Part shown: in pieces, positions 8,062 through 18,247 of the stretch
How the letters are laid out: each line of letters opens with the position of its first letter
Numbering within the stretch: the stretch's first letter is position 1
Assembly (NCBI GenBank): GCA_027489375.1
Contig: JAIXZW010000004.1
Location: 1 to 64,000, forward strand
Origin: Paracoccaceae bacterium
Lineage (GTDB): Bacteria > Pseudomonadota > Alphaproteobacteria > Rhodobacterales > Rhodobacteraceae
Direction: 5' to 3'
DNA: 64,000 nucleotides
Translations under genes and position numbers: made by a program
Notes under the pieces: model-generated
Database searches by the model: none
What the model saw: the letters and a program-made list of their open reading frames with translations, nothing else
What the model was told of the DNA's origin: nothing

Positions 8062-9453
8062 TCAGAGCGTACGGATCAACGTGACCGAGGCGCGAAGACC
8101 ACGGCCCTCGGCTCCGGTGGACAGGTCGAGCTTGGCCCCGAAAAGCGCTGCGATTTCCGCAGTGATGGCAAGGCCAAGCCCGTGGCCCTGCCCCTCGCCG
8201 CCCTGTCCGTGCGATGCGCCGCGCCGTGGCTGGCGTTCTGTCGACAGCAGGTTCTTCGGAAGGCCCGGGCCGTTGTCCTCCACCTCCAGAACAAGGCCGA
8301 CGGGGCGCTCTTCGATGCGGACGGTGACGACCGCCCCCTTGCCCGCATAGGCCAAGGCGTTGTCGATCAGGTTGCGCAGCATTTCCGAAAGCAGCACAGG
8401 CTCGGCAAGTGCGACAGCCTCGGCCGGACCTTCGTAGCCAAGGTCGATCCTGCGGCTCAGCGCCTGCGGGACCAAGGTTGCCGTAAGATCCTTGGCGATG
8501 GCAACGACATCTACACGTTGCAGCGCGGCCCCGCCCGCCGCAGCATCGACCCGCGCTAGAAGAAGGAGCTGCGCCAGAACACGCTCGGCCCGTTCCAGTG
8601 CGATCTGGGCCTTGGCGGTGGCGGCTGCCGCCTGTTGCGGCGTGGGGCTGCGGTCCACAAGCGCAAGCTGGGTGCGGACGACGGCAAGCGGTGTCCGCAA
8701 CTGGTGGCTGGCGTTTCCGGTGAAATTCCGCAGTGCCGCCAATGCGTTGTCAAGCCGCGCCATGAAACTGTCGATCGCGGCGATCAGGGGAGCCACCTCG
8801 TCCGGCACATCGGAACGCAGGTCAGCCCGAACGGGGCGCAGATCGTCAGGAGAGCGATCCGCGATGGCCGCACCCAGCCGGTCCAGCGGGCGCAAGGCAA
8901 GGGTGACGGCAACCCAGACGATGACCGCCACCCCCGCCGTCAGCACCGCAAGTCGAAGGGCCGAACGCACCAGAATGGCACGGGCGAGTGCGGCGCGGGC
9001 CAGCGTCGATTCCGCCACCGTCACGGCAAAGGGGATGGAGCGTTCGCCGGTCGACACCTCTCGCATCAACGTGGCGCTGCGGATTCCCACGCCGTTGTAG
9101 CGCCCGTCGGCAAAGGCGACGCCACCCGCAGGCGCAGGGTTGACGGCAAGGTCGTCATATCCGGTCAGAAAGCGGCCGACGGGGCCATCGACGCGGTAGA
9201 AGACCTTGTCCTGCGCGGTGGAGGTGAGCATTTCCAGCGAAGAATAGGGGATGTCCACCTCGAGCACGCCGGTTTCATCCACCGTCACCCGTTCGGCGAT
9301 GGCGAGGGCCGAGCCGACGAGCACGCGGTCGGACACACCTTGGGCGGTGCGCAGCGCCTCGCGCCATGTGTCGAACAGGGCGGCGATCCCGATCAGGACG
9401 GTGGCCAGAAACAGCCAGAGCAACAGGCGGCGGCGGAGGGAATAATGTCTCAT
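8062..9453 (-). CDS. tctE: Sensor histidine kinase, TctE type
   Basis: 463 aa. Transmembrane helices are visible at about residues 9-27 and 165-187, enclosing a 135-residue periplasmic 2CSK_N-type sensor domain. A HAMP-like linker is followed by the dimerisation helix with phospho-acceptor His250 (NASHQLRTPLAVV), N-box (MLRNLIDNALAYA) and G-box (DNGPGLP). The start overlaps the tctD stop as ATGA. TctE-type kinases sense citrate or other carboxylates and phosphorylate TctD; the divergent tctCBA operon is the obvious target. Confidence 0.87.
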   Translation of the reverse strand: MRHYSLRRRLLLWLFLATVLIGIAALFDTWREALRTAQGVSDRVLVGSALAIAERVTVDETGVLEVDIPYSSLEMLTSTAQDKVFYRVDGPVGRFLTGYDDLAVNPAPAGGVAFADGRYNGVGIRSATLMREVSTGERSIPFAVTVAESTLARAALARAILVRSALRLAVLTAGVAVIVWVAVTLALRPLDRLGAAIADRSPDDLRPVRADLRSDVPDEVAPLIAAIDSFMARLDNALAALRNFTGNASHQLRTPLAVVRTQLALVDRSPTPQQAAAATAKAQIALERAERVLAQLLLLARVDAAAGGAALQRVDVVAIAKDLTATLVPQALSRRIDLGYEGPAEAVALAEPVLLSEMLRNLIDNALAYAGKGAVVTVRIEERPVGLVLEVEDNGPGLPKNLLSTERQPRRGASHGQGGEGQGHGLGLAITAEIAALFGAKLDLSTGAEGRGLRASVTLIRTL

Positions 9454-10127
9454 CCGCCCTCGGCCACCTTTTCAAGCAGATACCCGATGCCGCGGACCGT
9501 CCTCAGGCCAAGCCCCACGGGCGCGATCCGGCGACGCAGGCGCGAGATATACTGTTCGATCGCATTGTCGGACAGGATGTCGTCAAGCGTGGTCAGCGAC
9601 TGGACGATCGCCTCTTTCGTCACCACCTTCCCCGCACGGACGACGAGAAGCTCGAGCAGCGCCCTTTCGCGGGGTGGCAAATCAAGCGGCTGCCCATGCA
9701 GGGAAAATTGACGGCTCGTCAGGTCGAGCGTCAGCGCACCCAATGTCACCGTGGCCGACCGCAGCCCCGCCTGACGACGCAGGAGAGACCGGACGCGGGC
9801 TTCGAACTCGCGCACGTCGAAGGGTTTCGCCATGTAGTCGTCCGCGCCAAGGTCCAGCCCCCGAACGCGGTCCTCGGCGGCGCCTCGCGCGGTGAGGATC
9901 ATCACGGCGGCAAGGTTCGAGCGGTTGCGCATGGCGCGCAGAACCGCAAGCCCGTCCATCTGCGGCAGGTTCAGATCAAGGATCACGAGGTCGAACTGTT
10001 CGGCGGCAACCAAGGCTTCCGCCGACGCGCCGTCATGCACGCAATCGACCGCATAGCCCGCCGATGTCAGCAGGGCGAGAAGGGATTCTGCCAAGGGCAG
10101 ATCGTCTTCGACCAGAAGCAGGCGCAT
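9450..10127 (-). CDS. tctD: OmpR-family response regulator, TctD type
   Basis: 225 aa. Receiver domain with acidic pocket EDD at residues 7-9, phospho-acceptor Asp51 (LVILDLNLPQMDG) and conserved Lys101 (AKPF), then a C-terminal winged helix (residues about 125-220) with RERALLELLVV and the ISRLRRRIAP recognition region. The ATG at 10127 is preferred over the GTG at 10130 because GGAGG lies 5 bases upstream. Divergent from a periplasmic protein and tctCBA; probably activates both sides of the 76-base intergenic region and the tctC promoter. Confidence 0.87.
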   Translation of the reverse strand: MRLLLVEDDLPLAESLLALLTSAGYAVDCVHDGASAEALVAAEQFDLVILDLNLPQMDGLAVLRAMRNRSNLAAVMILTARGAAEDRVRGLDLGADDYMAKPFDVREFEARVRSLLRRQAGLRSATVTLGALTLDLTSRQFSLHGQPLDLPPRERALLELLVVRAGKVVTKEAIVQSLTTLDDILSDNAIEQYISRLRRRIAPVGLGLRTVRGIGYLLEKVAEGG

Positions 10128-10203
10128 CACATCCTCCGCCCCGTCAGGCTAGGGCTTGGACTTGCGGTTGTGAACCGCCCTTGCATCGGGCATCGTGGAA
10201 AAC

Positions 10204-11268
10204 ATGGTGCGGGCGTCCCTGGCGATTTGCTTCTCTGTGGCTCTGTCCGGCATGGCCGTGGCGGAGGTGGCGACCTTTCCCGCGCGAAATGGCGCGACGG
10301 GGAACGAACTTGTCATCTATTCCACGCTGGATACGCCCCTTGCCCAACCGCTGATCGCGGCATTCCAGGCGGGCCACCCCGAGGTTTCTGTGCGCTACGA
10401 GGACCTGCTTGCAGGCGAAATCGCCGATCGCGTGGTGGCCGAGACCCGGCGCGGGACGACAACGGCGGATTTCGTCTTTTCCTCGGCGATGGACATGCAG
10501 TTGAAGCTGGCCAACGACGGATACGCGCAGCCGGTCGATGTTGCGGAAGCACGGGGTTGGCCGGATTGGGCCGCATGGCAGGACACGGCATTTGCCCTGA
10601 CTTTCGAACCCGCGGTGCTGGTCTATCACAAGCCAAGCTTTCCCGCCGGCCCGCCCCAATCGCGGCTGGAACTGCTCGACTGGCTGCGCAGCGCGCCGCA
10701 GGACCTGCGGGGCAGGATCGGCACCTATGACATCGAACGGTCGGCGGTGGGATACCTGTTTCTGGCCCGGGATGCCGAACATTTCCCCGACATCTGGTCG
10801 TTGCTGCAAGGCATGGCGGGTGCGGGATTGCAGACCTTTCCCACAAGTCAGGACATCATCGACCGCGTGGCGGACGGAAGGCTTGTGCTGGGGTATAACA
10901 TCCTCGGCTCATATGCCGCCGACAGGGCGCTTCATGCACCCGACCTCGGGCTGGTGCTGCTCAAGGATTTCACCGTCGTCGTCTCGCGCGTGGCGCTGGT
11001 GCCGCGTGCGGCGGGAAATGCGGCGGCGGGGCGGGCCTTCCTCGGCTTCCTGATGGGCAAAGAAGGGCAGACGCTCTTGTCCGAGCGCTTGCGCCTTCCG
11101 GCGGTCAGCTTGCGGGTTTCGGGCGCGAACACGGCGCAGGCGATGCAGGCGGCCTTGGGCGACCAGCTTCGCCCCGTCGCGGTCAGCCCAGGGGTGCTGG
11201 TCTATCTCGATCAGGCGAAGCGGCGGCGGTTGATCCGGCTTTGGCACGAGGCGCTGCGTGACCGCTAG
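10204..11268 (+). CDS. Periplasmic extracellular solute-binding protein next to tctDE
   Basis: 354 aa. The N-terminus MVRASLAICFSVALSGMAVA is a clear signal peptide; the mature protein begins near EVATFPARNG and has the layout of iron(III)/thiamine-type ABC solute-binding proteins (LVIYSTLDTPLAQPLIAAFQ, a TADFVFSSAMDMQ segment, GYNILGSYA). No ABC permease or ATPase genes are adjacent. Placement between tctDE and tctCBA suggests an accessory sensor protein that presents ligand to TctE, or simply an alternative binding protein. Start ATG 10204 is preferred over GTG 10195 because the latter adds acidic residues before the signal peptide. Confidence 0.75.
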   Translation: MVRASLAICFSVALSGMAVAEVATFPARNGATGNELVIYSTLDTPLAQPLIAAFQAGHPEVSVRYEDLLAGEIADRVVAETRRGTTTADFVFSSAMDMQLKLANDGYAQPVDVAEARGWPDWAAWQDTAFALTFEPAVLVYHKPSFPAGPPQSRLELLDWLRSAPQDLRGRIGTYDIERSAVGYLFLARDAEHFPDIWSLLQGMAGAGLQTFPTSQDIIDRVADGRLVLGYNILGSYAADRALHAPDLGLVLLKDFTVVVSRVALVPRAAGNAAAGRAFLGFLMGKEGQTLLSERLRLPAVSLRVSGANTAQAMQAALGDQLRPVAVSPGVLVYLDQAKRRRLIRLWHEALRDR

Positions 11269-11278
11269 GCGCAACCGG

Positions 11279-11302
11279 AACTTGTCAGCTTCCTGACAGG
11301 TT
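11279..11302. promoter_or_regulatory. Dyad upstream of tctC (candidate TctD site)
   Basis: AACTTGTCAG and CTGACAGGTT form 10-base arms with one mismatch around CTTC. The dyad lies about 78 bases before the tctC start and 11 bases after the stop of the preceding gene. It could be an operator for TctD or a short transcript hairpin; no T-tract follows, so it is not a good terminator. Confidence 0.5.
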
Positions 11303-11379
11303 CCTCTGCGCAGGTTGCACTCAGGGACGGCACGGGGAGGTGCCGCCTGTTCCGACAATGCTCTGGGAGGAGTCACAGA

Positions 11380-12324
11380 ATGAAACACACGCTATTGGGC
11401 GCGGTCCTTGCGGCTGCGGTCGCCCTGCCCGCCTTCGCCAACGATTACATGATCATGGCCCCCGCCGCCCCCGGTGGCGGCTGGGACAGCACCGCCCGCG
11501 CCATGCAAGAGGTGATGCAGGCCGAAGGCATCGCGGGTTCGGTTCAGGTGCAGAACGTTCCCGGCGCGGGCGGGACGGTCGGTCTTGCGCAATTCGCCTC
11601 GACCGCTTCGGGCGACCAAAGCCAGCTGATCGTCGGCGGCTACGTGATGGTGGGTGCGATCCTGACCAACGCCTCGCCCGTGTCGCTGGCCGACGTCACA
11701 CCCATCGCGCGCCTGACGGGTGAAGCGGTCGGAATCGCCGTGCCTGCCGAAAGCCCGATCAAGGACATAAAGCAACTGGTCGAAATGATGAAAGCCGATC
11801 CGGGTGCGGTAAGCTGGGCAGGCGGTTCGGCGGGCGGGGTCGACCATATCACCGTGGGCCTTCTGGCCAAGGCGGCAGGAATCGACCCGACCAAGATCAA
11901 CTACGTCGCCTTTTCGGGCGGAGGCGAGGCGCTGGCCGCGATCCTGGGCAATCAGGTGACGGCGGGTATCTCGGGCGTGGGTGAGTTCCTGCCGCAGGTC
12001 GAAGCGGGCACCATGCGGATGCTCGCCGTATCGACGGCCGAGAAATGGCCAGGGACGGATGCGCCGACACTGGTGGAATCGGGCTATGACGTGAACGTGC
12101 AGAACTGGCGCATGGTCGCCGCGGCACCGGGCCTCGGCGACGAGCAAAAGGCAGCCGTGGCCGCCGACATCGACAAGATGGCGAATTCGGCGGGCTGGAA
12201 GGCGTTGCTGGAAACAAAGGGCTGGGCGAACACCTACCTCGCCGGCGCGGAGTTCGACGCGCAACTTGCCAAGGAGGTCGAAACCACGACCGCGATCCTG
12301 AAAGACATCGGACTGGTGAAATGA
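11380..12324 (+). CDS. tctC: Tripartite tricarboxylate transporter substrate-binding protein TctC
   Basis: 314 aa periplasmic protein with signal peptide MKHTLLGAVLAAAVALPAFA. The mature part has the TctC/Bug family hallmarks: IMAPAAPGGGWDSTARAMQ near the start, NVPGAGGTVGLA, and GISGVGEFLPQVEAG. It binds a carboxylate in the periplasm and delivers it to TctBA. GGGAGGAG lies upstream of the ATG. The stop overlaps tctB as ATGA. The ligand is not predictable by eye (citrate and other carboxylates are known in the family). Confidence 0.9.
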   Translation: MKHTLLGAVLAAAVALPAFANDYMIMAPAAPGGGWDSTARAMQEVMQAEGIAGSVQVQNVPGAGGTVGLAQFASTASGDQSQLIVGGYVMVGAILTNASPVSLADVTPIARLTGEAVGIAVPAESPIKDIKQLVEMMKADPGAVSWAGGSAGGVDHITVGLLAKAAGIDPTKINYVAFSGGGEALAAILGNQVTAGISGVGEFLPQVEAGTMRMLAVSTAEKWPGTDAPTLVESGYDVNVQNWRMVAAAPGLGDEQKAAVAADIDKMANSAGWKALLETKGWANTYLAGAEFDAQLAKEVETTTAILKDIGLVK

Positions 12325-12812
12325 TACCGGTCCTGACCGCAACCAAGCGCCGCCCCGATGGGGCGGCGCTGATCATCGCCGCGGGGCTGGCGGCGCTTGG
12401 GGCCGTGCTCGTCCGGGAATATGCCGTCATCCCCGACAAGGGCGGTTATGCCGGAATCGGATCCGGCACCCTGCCCTGCTTCATCGGGTTTGGTCTTTTC
12501 GCCTTGGCCGCGGGGCATGTCTGGACCGCCTTCCGCACCGAAGCCGAGCCGATCGCCCGGCCGCATCTGGGACCGGTGCTTTGGGTCGCGGGCGGGCTGG
12601 CACTGCAAATCCTGCTCTTGCGACTGGCGGGCTTCTCGCTCGCCTCGGGCCTTTTGTTCGCCCTGACGGCGGCAGGCTTCGGCAAGCGCAAGCTATGGGT
12701 GACGGTCCCTTTCGGGGTCGGGCTGGCTTTGGTGATCTACGGCGTGTTCGACCGGCTGCTGAACCTCAAACTGCCTGCAGGGTTGCTGGAAACCCTGATC
12801 TTCGGGGGCTAG
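12321..12812 (+). CDS. tctB: Tripartite tricarboxylate transporter small membrane protein TctB
   Basis: 163 aa with about four hydrophobic helices and the family-typical first loop GGYAGIGSGTLPCFIGFGL. It is the small membrane subunit of the secondary transporter. It overlaps tctC by 4 bases and ends three bases before tctA, giving the canonical tctCBA order. Confidence 0.87.
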   Translation: MIPVLTATKRRPDGAALIIAAGLAALGAVLVREYAVIPDKGGYAGIGSGTLPCFIGFGLFALAAGHVWTAFRTEAEPIARPHLGPVLWVAGGLALQILLLRLAGFSLASGLLFALTAAGFGKRKLWVTVPFGVGLALVIYGVFDRLLNLKLPAGLLETLIFGG

Positions 12813-12815
12813 ACC

Positions 12816-14333
12816 ATGACGACCTTCGATTTTCTGTTGCAGGGTCTGGCGGTCGCCTCGGACCCGATGATCCTGCTGTATGCGCTGATCGGCGTGACGC
12901 TTGGCACTGCCGTGGGCGTGCTGCCCGGCATCGGGCCTGCGCTGACGGTGGCGCTTTTGCTGCCCGTGACCTACGGGCTTGATCCTGCGGGGTCGCTGAT
13001 CATGTTCGCCGGAATCTATTACGGCGGCATGTATGGAGGTTCGACCACCTCGATCCTGCTGAACACGCCGGGGGAAAGCGCCTCGATCGTCACCGCGCTC
13101 GAAGGAAACAAGATGGCACGAGCGGGGCGTGGCGGGCCTGCGCTGGCTACGGCGGCCATCGGCTCTTTCGTCGCGGGGTTGCTTGCGACCCTCGCCCTCG
13201 CCTTCCTTGCGCCCTATGTGGTGAAACTGGCACTGGTCTTCGGTCCGCGCGAGTATTTCGCACTTATGATGCTGGCTTTCGTCACCGTGTCCGCCGCATT
13301 CGGCGATAGCGCGATGAAGGGTTTGACATCGCTGTTCATCGGGCTTGCACTTGCCTTGGTCGGGATCGACCAGTTGACGGGTCAGGCGCGTCTGTCCTTC
13401 GGCTTGCCGGAACTGCTCGACGGGGTCGAAGTCACCACTTTGGCCGTGGCGCTGTTCGCCATCGGCGAGGCGCTCTTCGCTGCAAGCCAGGGAAACAGGG
13501 CGGGGGACAGCATCACCGCGATCAAGGGGTCGGTCTGGATGACAAAGGCCGACTGGGCACGGTCATGGAAGCCTTGGCTGCGCGGCACCGCCATCGGCTT
13601 TCCCATCGGTGCCATGCCCGCAGGCGGAGCCGAGATCGGCACGCTCCTTTCCTATGCCGCTGAAAAACGCCTGACCCGTCACCCCGAAGAATTCGGGCAT
13701 GGGGCCATCGAAGGCGTCGCGGGGCCAGAGGCCGCCAACAACGCCTCGGCTGCGGGAACGCTTGTGCCGCTCTTGACGCTGGGGCTGCCCACATCGGCCA
13801 CCGCGGCGATCCTTTTGGCGGGTTTCCAGCAATTCGGGCTGCAACCGGGACCGCTGCTGTTCGCCACTTCACCGCAGCTCGTCTGGGGGCTGATCGCGAG
13901 CCTGCTGATCGCCAATGTCATGCTTCTCGTGCTGAACCTGCCGCTGATCCGTCTCTGGGTATCGCTGCTGATGATCCCGCGCCCTTGGCTCTATGCGGGC
14001 ATCCTGCTCTTCGCCACGCTCGGGACGATCGGGATGAACCCCTCGCCCGTGGAGCTTTCGATGCTGCTGGTCTTCGGACTCCTCGGGTTTCTGATGCGAC
14101 TTTACGGTTATCCCATCGCGCCTGCGGTGGTCGGGCTGATCCTCGGGCCAATGGCAGAGCAGCAATTGCGCCGCGCCTTGGCGATTTCGCAGGGGGACTG
14201 GAGCACGCTCGTCTCGACCCCCGTGGCGGCGGCGATCCTGTCGGCTGCCACGCTTGCACTGGTCGTGCCGTGGATCATGCGGATACGGGGCAAGGGTGCC
14301 GTTCTGGCGCAGCTTGCGTCGGATGAGGATTGA
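12816..14333 (+). CDS. tctA: Tripartite tricarboxylate transporter large membrane protein TctA
   Basis: 505 aa, normal for TctA, with about 11-12 membrane segments. Signature regions: [20 protein letters not shown] and [18 protein letters not shown] in the N-terminal half, [20 protein letters not shown] in the second repeat. It is the large permease subunit that moves the carboxylate with cation symport. It ends the tctCBA operon, followed by a bidirectional terminator. Confidence 0.92.
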   Translation: MTTFDFLLQGLAVASDPMILLYALIGVTLGTAVGVLPGIGPALTVALLLPVTYGLDPAGSLIMFAGIYYGGMYGGSTTSILLNTPGESASIVTALEGNKMARAGRGGPALATAAIGSFVAGLLATLALAFLAPYVVKLALVFGPREYFALMMLAFVTVSAAFGDSAMKGLTSLFIGLALALVGIDQLTGQARLSFGLPELLDGVEVTTLAVALFAIGEALFAASQGNRAGDSITAIKGSVWMTKADWARSWKPWLRGTAIGFPIGAMPAGGAEIGTLLSYAAEKRLTRHPEEFGHGAIEGVAGPEAANNASAAGTLVPLLTLGLPTSATAAILLAGFQQFGLQPGPLLFATSPQLVWGLIASLLIANVMLLVLNLPLIRLWVSLLMIPRPWLYAGILLFATLGTIGMNPSPVELSMLLVFGLLGFLMRLYGYPIAPAVVGLILGPMAEQQLRRALAISQGDWSTLVSTPVAAAILSAATLALVVPWIMRIRGKGAVLAQLASDED

Positions 14334-14362
14334 AGGCCAAGCACTTGGTTCCATGAACGAAA

Positions 14363-14390
14363 ACGGGGGGCGATATGCCCCCCGTCCTGT
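14363..14390. terminator. Bidirectional terminator between tctA and nrdJ
   Basis: ACGGGGGGC-GATAT-GCCCCCCGT forms a 9-bp stem (14363-14384, 4 bases shorter at the loop), with CCTGTTTT on the plus side and TTTTCGTT on the minus side. The two convergent genes end 29 and 24 bases away. Confidence 0.85.
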
Positions 14391-14407
14391 TTTGGCTGCC
14401 GCGCCGA

Positions 14408-17400
14408 TCAGCTACAGCCGCTCGTCCCGCCGCAGGTGTTGCACTTCATGCAGGTGCCGTTGCGGACCAGCGTGTAGTTGCCGCATTCGCCGCAGGGATC
14501 GCCCTCATAGCCTTGCATCTTCGCCTTGGTGCGGGCGTCCATGCTGACGGTGCCGGTGGCGATGGCCGTGGTCGTCGTTTCGGCCACGAAGCCCGACAGG
14601 TTCCCCATGCCTTCGGTTCCGGTGGCAAGCGAGGCCGAGGTCAGCCCCCCCTGGAACACCACCAGCTCTTGCGGCAGGCGCTTGCGCAGGTATCCGGTCG
14701 AGGAGATCGACTTCAGCAGCTCCACCGACTTCGACGCGGAATTGTCCGTCACCTCGCCGAAGTTGCGCTTGCCCTCGTCATCGCCGCGGCCAAGGTCATC
14801 GAAGGCCGCGCCCGTGGGTTTGACATGGGCAAGGTCGGTGCGATCCAGATAGCTGATCGCCAGTTCGCGGAAGATGTAGTCGAGGATCGAGGTCGCGTTC
14901 TTGATCGAGTCGTTGCCCTGCACCATGCCAGCCGGTTCGAAGCGGGTGAAGGTGAAGGCCTCCACGAACTCTTCCAGCGGCACGCCGTATTGCAGACCGA
15001 CCGACACGGCGATGGCGAAGTTGTTCATCATCGCACGGAAGCCTGCGCCTTCCTTGTGCATGTCGATAAAGATCTCGCCCAGTCGCCCGTCACCATATTC
15101 GCCGGTGCGCAGATAGACCTTGTGACCGCCGACGATGGCTTTCTGGGTATAGCCCTTGCGGCGCTCGGGCAGCTTTTCGCGGTTGGTGCGGATCACGTCG
15201 CGGTAGACGATCTTTTCCACGATCTTCTCGGCCAGCACGGCGGCCTTTTCCTGCGCCGAACCGGTGGCGAGGATTTCTTCGGCCTCTTCGTCATCCTCGA
15301 CCAGCGCGGAAGCGAGCGGTTGCGACAGTTTCGAGCCGTCACGATACAGCGCGTTGGCCTTGATGCCGAGGCTGTGGGACAGCTCGTAAGCCGCCAGCGT
15401 TTCCTCGATCGTGGCCGAGTTCGGCATGTTGATCGTCTTCGAGATCGCGCCCGAGATGAAGCTTTGCGCCGCCGCCATCATGTAGATGTGGCTCTCGACC
15501 GACAGGTAACGCGTCCCCTTCTTGCCGCAGGGGTTGGCGCAGTCGAAGACGGGGTAGTGTTCCGGCTTCAGGAACGGCGCGCCTTCCAGCGTCATCGTCC
15601 CGCAGACATGGTCGTTCGCCGCATCCACCTGCGCCTTGGTGAAGCCGAGGTGCTTCAGAAGGTCGAAGGTCGGGTCCGCCAGCTTTTCGGCGGGGATGCC
15701 GAGCGTGTGCTTGCAGAAATCCTCGCCCAGCGTCCATTGGTTGAAGACGAAGCGGATATCAAAGGCCGAGGGCAGCGCGCCTTCGATCTTTTCCAGCTCG
15801 CGCGGGCCGAAGCCGTGGCCGATCAGCGCGGTGTGGTTGATGCCGGGGCAGTTGCCAAGGCTGCCGTGACCCACGGCATAGGCCACGATTTCCGCGATCT
15901 GCGACGAGGAATAGCCAAGCGTTTCAAGCGCCGCCGGAACCGACTGGTTGATGATCTTGAAGTAGCCGCCACCGGCCAGCTTCTTGAACTTGACCAGCGC
16001 GAAGTCCGGCTCGATCCCCGTGGTGTCGCAATCCATGACCAGACCGATGGTCCCCGTGGGGGCGATCACGGTCGTCTGGGCGTTGCGGTAGCCGTGCTTT
16101 TCACCCAGGGCCAGCGCCTCGTCCCAAGCGGATTTCGCAAGGGCGACAAGGCTTTGGTCGGGGCAGTTCGCGTGGTCAAGCAAGACGGGCTTGACGTTCA
16201 CCCCGTCGAAATCGTCGCGCGAATGGGCGGCGTTGCGGTGGTTGCGGATCACGCGCAGCATGTGCTTTTCGTTGCGCTTGTAGCCCGAGAACGGCCCCAG
16301 CTCGCCCGCCATCTCGGCGCTGGTCGCATAGGTCACGCCGGTCATCAGCGCGGTCAGCGCCCCGCAAAGCGCACGACCCTCTTTCGAGTCGTAGCCAAGC
16401 CCCATGTTCATCAACAGCCCGCCGATATTGGCATAGCCAAGGCCCAGCGTGCGGAAATCATAGGACAGTTGCGCGATTTCCTTGGACGGGAACTGCGCCA
16501 TCATCACCGAGATTTCCAGCGTCACGGTCCAGAGGCGCGTGGCGTGTATGTAGGCTTCGGCGTCGAACTTGCTGTCCTTGTAGAAGGTCAGCAGGTTCAT
16601 CGAGGCAAGGTTGCAGGCCGTATCGTCAAGGAACATGTATTCCGAGCAGGGGTTCGATCCGCGGATCGCCCCGTCCTCGGGGCAGGTGTGCCATGCGTTG
16701 ACGGTGTCGTGGAACTGGATGCCGGGGTCCGCGCAGGCCCATGCGGCATGGCCGACCTGATCCCAAAGATCGCGCGCCTTGACGGTCTTGGCGGTCTTGC
16801 CATCCGTACGGCGGATCAGCGCCCAATCCTCGTCGTTCTTCACGGCGTTCAGGAAGGCATCGGTCACGCGGACCGAGTTGTTCGAGTTCTGGCCCGACAC
16901 GGTGATATAGGCTTCGGAGTCCCAATCCACGTCATAGGTCGGGAATTCGATGCTGGTGAAGCCCTGCTTTGCATATTGCAGGATGCGGTTGGTGTAGGTG
17001 TCGGGGATCATGGCCTTCTTGGCCGATTTGATCGCCGCCTTCAGCGCCGCGTTCTTGGCCGGATCGACCGAATCCTCGGCCGAGCCGTCCCACTGGCGGA
17101 TCGCCGCGAAAATCTCGTTCAGCTTCAGCTCATGCGCCTTGGAACCCGCGACAAGCGAGGCAACCTTCTGCTCTTCGATCACCTTCCAGTTGATGAAGGC
17201 TTCGATATCGGGGTGGTCCATGTCGGCGATGACCATCTTGGCCGCGCGGCGCGTGGTGCCGCCCGACTTGATCGCGCCCGCCGCACGGTCGCCGATCTTG
17301 AGGAAGCCCATCAGACCCGACGACTTGCCGCCGCCCGACAGCTTTTCGCCCTCGCCGCGCAGCGACGAGAAGTTGGTGCCGGTGCCGGAGCCGTATTTGA

Positions 17401-18073
17401 ACAGACGCGCCTCGCGCACCCACAGGTCCATGATCCCGCCATCACCGACCAGATCGTCCTTGACCGACTGGATGAAGCAGGCATGCGGCTGCGGATGCTC
17501 ATAGGCCGAAGCCGATTTGGTTAGCTCGCCCGTCTTGTAGTCGACATAGTAGTGACCCTGCGACGGGCCGTCGATCCCGTAAGCCCAATGCAGGCCGGTG
17601 TTGAACCACTGCGGGCTGTTCGGTGCGGCCATCTGGCGGGCCAGCATGTAGCGCATTTCGTCGTAATAGGCGCGCGCGTCGGATTCGGTGGTGAAATAGC
17701 CCCCCTTCCAGCCCCAATAGGCCCAAGCCCCTGCGAGACGGTCGAAGACCTGCTTGGCCGAGGTTTCGCCAACGAAACGTTCGGCTTCGGGAAGCGCGGC
17801 CAAGGCAGCCTCGTCGGGGACCGAGCGCCACAGGAATTCGGGCACGCCCTTTTCCTTCACGCGCTTGATCTTGGCCGGAACGCCTGCCTTGCGGAAATAT
17901 TTCTGGGCGATCACGTCAGAGGCGACCTGGCTCCAGCCTTCGGGCACTTCGACCTGATCGTTGCGGAAGACGATCTTGCCGTCCGGATTGCGGATTTCAG
18001 AAGTGGTGAGCGCGAAGCCCATCGCCCCGTAGGCGCCGGTTGCTTCGGTGGTAAACTTGCGTTCGATTTTCAT
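14408..18073 (-). CDS. nrdJ: Vitamin B12-dependent (class II) ribonucleoside-diphosphate reductase NrdJ
   Basis: 1221 aa single-chain reductase that makes deoxyribonucleotides with adenosylcobalamin, independent of oxygen. Recognisable regions include [24 protein letters not shown], the active-site segment [20 protein letters not shown], and [19 protein letters not shown]. The C-terminus carries a cysteine-rich zinc-type tail ([16 protein letters not shown]). The start at 18073 (MKIERKF) matches the alphaproteobacterial N-terminus; upstream GGGAG supports it. It stands alone with a 750-base leader region containing structured elements. No cobalamin riboswitch box was seen. Confidence 0.95.
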   Translation of the reverse strand: MKIERKFTTEATGAYGAMGFALTTSEIRNPDGKIVFRNDQVEVPEGWSQVASDVIAQKYFRKAGVPAKIKRVKEKGVPEFLWRSVPDEAALAALPEAERFVGETSAKQVFDRLAGAWAYWGWKGGYFTTESDARAYYDEMRYMLARQMAAPNSPQWFNTGLHWAYGIDGPSQGHYYVDYKTGELTKSASAYEHPQPHACFIQSVKDDLVGDGGIMDLWVREARLFKYGSGTGTNFSSLRGEGEKLSGGGKSSGLMGFLKIGDRAAGAIKSGGTTRRAAKMVIADMDHPDIEAFINWKVIEEQKVASLVAGSKAHELKLNEIFAAIRQWDGSAEDSVDPAKNAALKAAIKSAKKAMIPDTYTNRILQYAKQGFTSIEFPTYDVDWDSEAYITVSGQNSNNSVRVTDAFLNAVKNDEDWALIRRTDGKTAKTVKARDLWDQVGHAAWACADPGIQFHDTVNAWHTCPEDGAIRGSNPCSEYMFLDDTACNLASMNLLTFYKDSKFDAEAYIHATRLWTVTLEISVMMAQFPSKEIAQLSYDFRTLGLGYANIGGLLMNMGLGYDSKEGRALCGALTALMTGVTYATSAEMAGELGPFSGYKRNEKHMLRVIRNHRNAAHSRDDFDGVNVKPVLLDHANCPDQSLVALAKSAWDEALALGEKHGYRNAQTTVIAPTGTIGLVMDCDTTGIEPDFALVKFKKLAGGGYFKIINQSVPAALETLGYSSSQIAEIVAYAVGHGSLGNCPGINHTALIGHGFGPRELEKIEGALPSAFDIRFVFNQWTLGEDFCKHTLGIPAEKLADPTFDLLKHLGFTKAQVDAANDHVCGTMTLEGAPFLKPEHYPVFDCANPCGKKGTRYLSVESHIYMMAAAQSFISGAISKTINMPNSATIEETLAAYELSHSLGIKANALYRDGSKLSQPLASALVEDDEEAEEILATGSAQEKAAVLAEKIVEKIVYRDVIRTNREKLPERRKGYTQKAIVGGHKVYLRTGEYGDGRLGEIFIDMHKEGAGFRAMMNNFAIAVSVGLQYGVPLEEFVEAFTFTRFEPAGMVQGNDSIKNATSILDYIFRELAISYLDRTDLAHVKPTGAAFDDLGRGDDEGKRNFGEVTDNSASKSVELLKSISSTGYLRKRLPQELVVFQGGLTSASLATGTEGMGNLSGFVAETTTTAIATGTVSMDARTKAKMQGYEGDPCGECGNYTLVRNGTCMKCNTCGGTSGCS

Positions 18074-18162
18074 CTGCCCCGTCTCCCGTTCATCTGCCGC
18101 GGGCTGCGCCCGTCGTTTGCTTGACTGACCTGCGGACAAAACCCCATCGCCCAGCCCGGATG

Positions 18163-18233
18163 GGCAGGTTCCGGCATCTGGCTGATGCCTGTGCTATTTG
18201 GGTTTGAAGTCCTGCCTGTTTCTTGAACCTGCC
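18163..18233 (-). ncRNA. Structured leader candidate of nrdJ
   Basis: GGCAGGTTC (18163-18171) pairs perfectly with GAACCTGCC (18225-18233); inside, GCATC (18174-18178) pairs with GATGC (18184-18188). The element lies about 90-160 bases before the nrdJ start, in the direction of transcription. A published 'nrdJ motif' RNA family upstream of such genes is recalled from the literature, but equivalence was not tested. Confidence 0.4.
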
Positions 18234-18247
18234 ACTAAATCTTGTGG
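18232..18247. promoter_or_regulatory. NrdR-box-like palindrome upstream of nrdJ
   Basis: CCACTAAATCTTGTGG matches the canonical ACACTATATATTGTGT box at 12 of 16 positions and has CCAC/GTGG ends. NrdR boxes usually occur in pairs a whole number of helical turns apart; no good second box was found, which lowers confidence. Confidence 0.4.

Noticed and set aside
10204-11268. Part of an ABC transporter operon
   Set aside because: No permease or ATP-binding gene on either side; neighbours are two-component and tripartite transporter genes.
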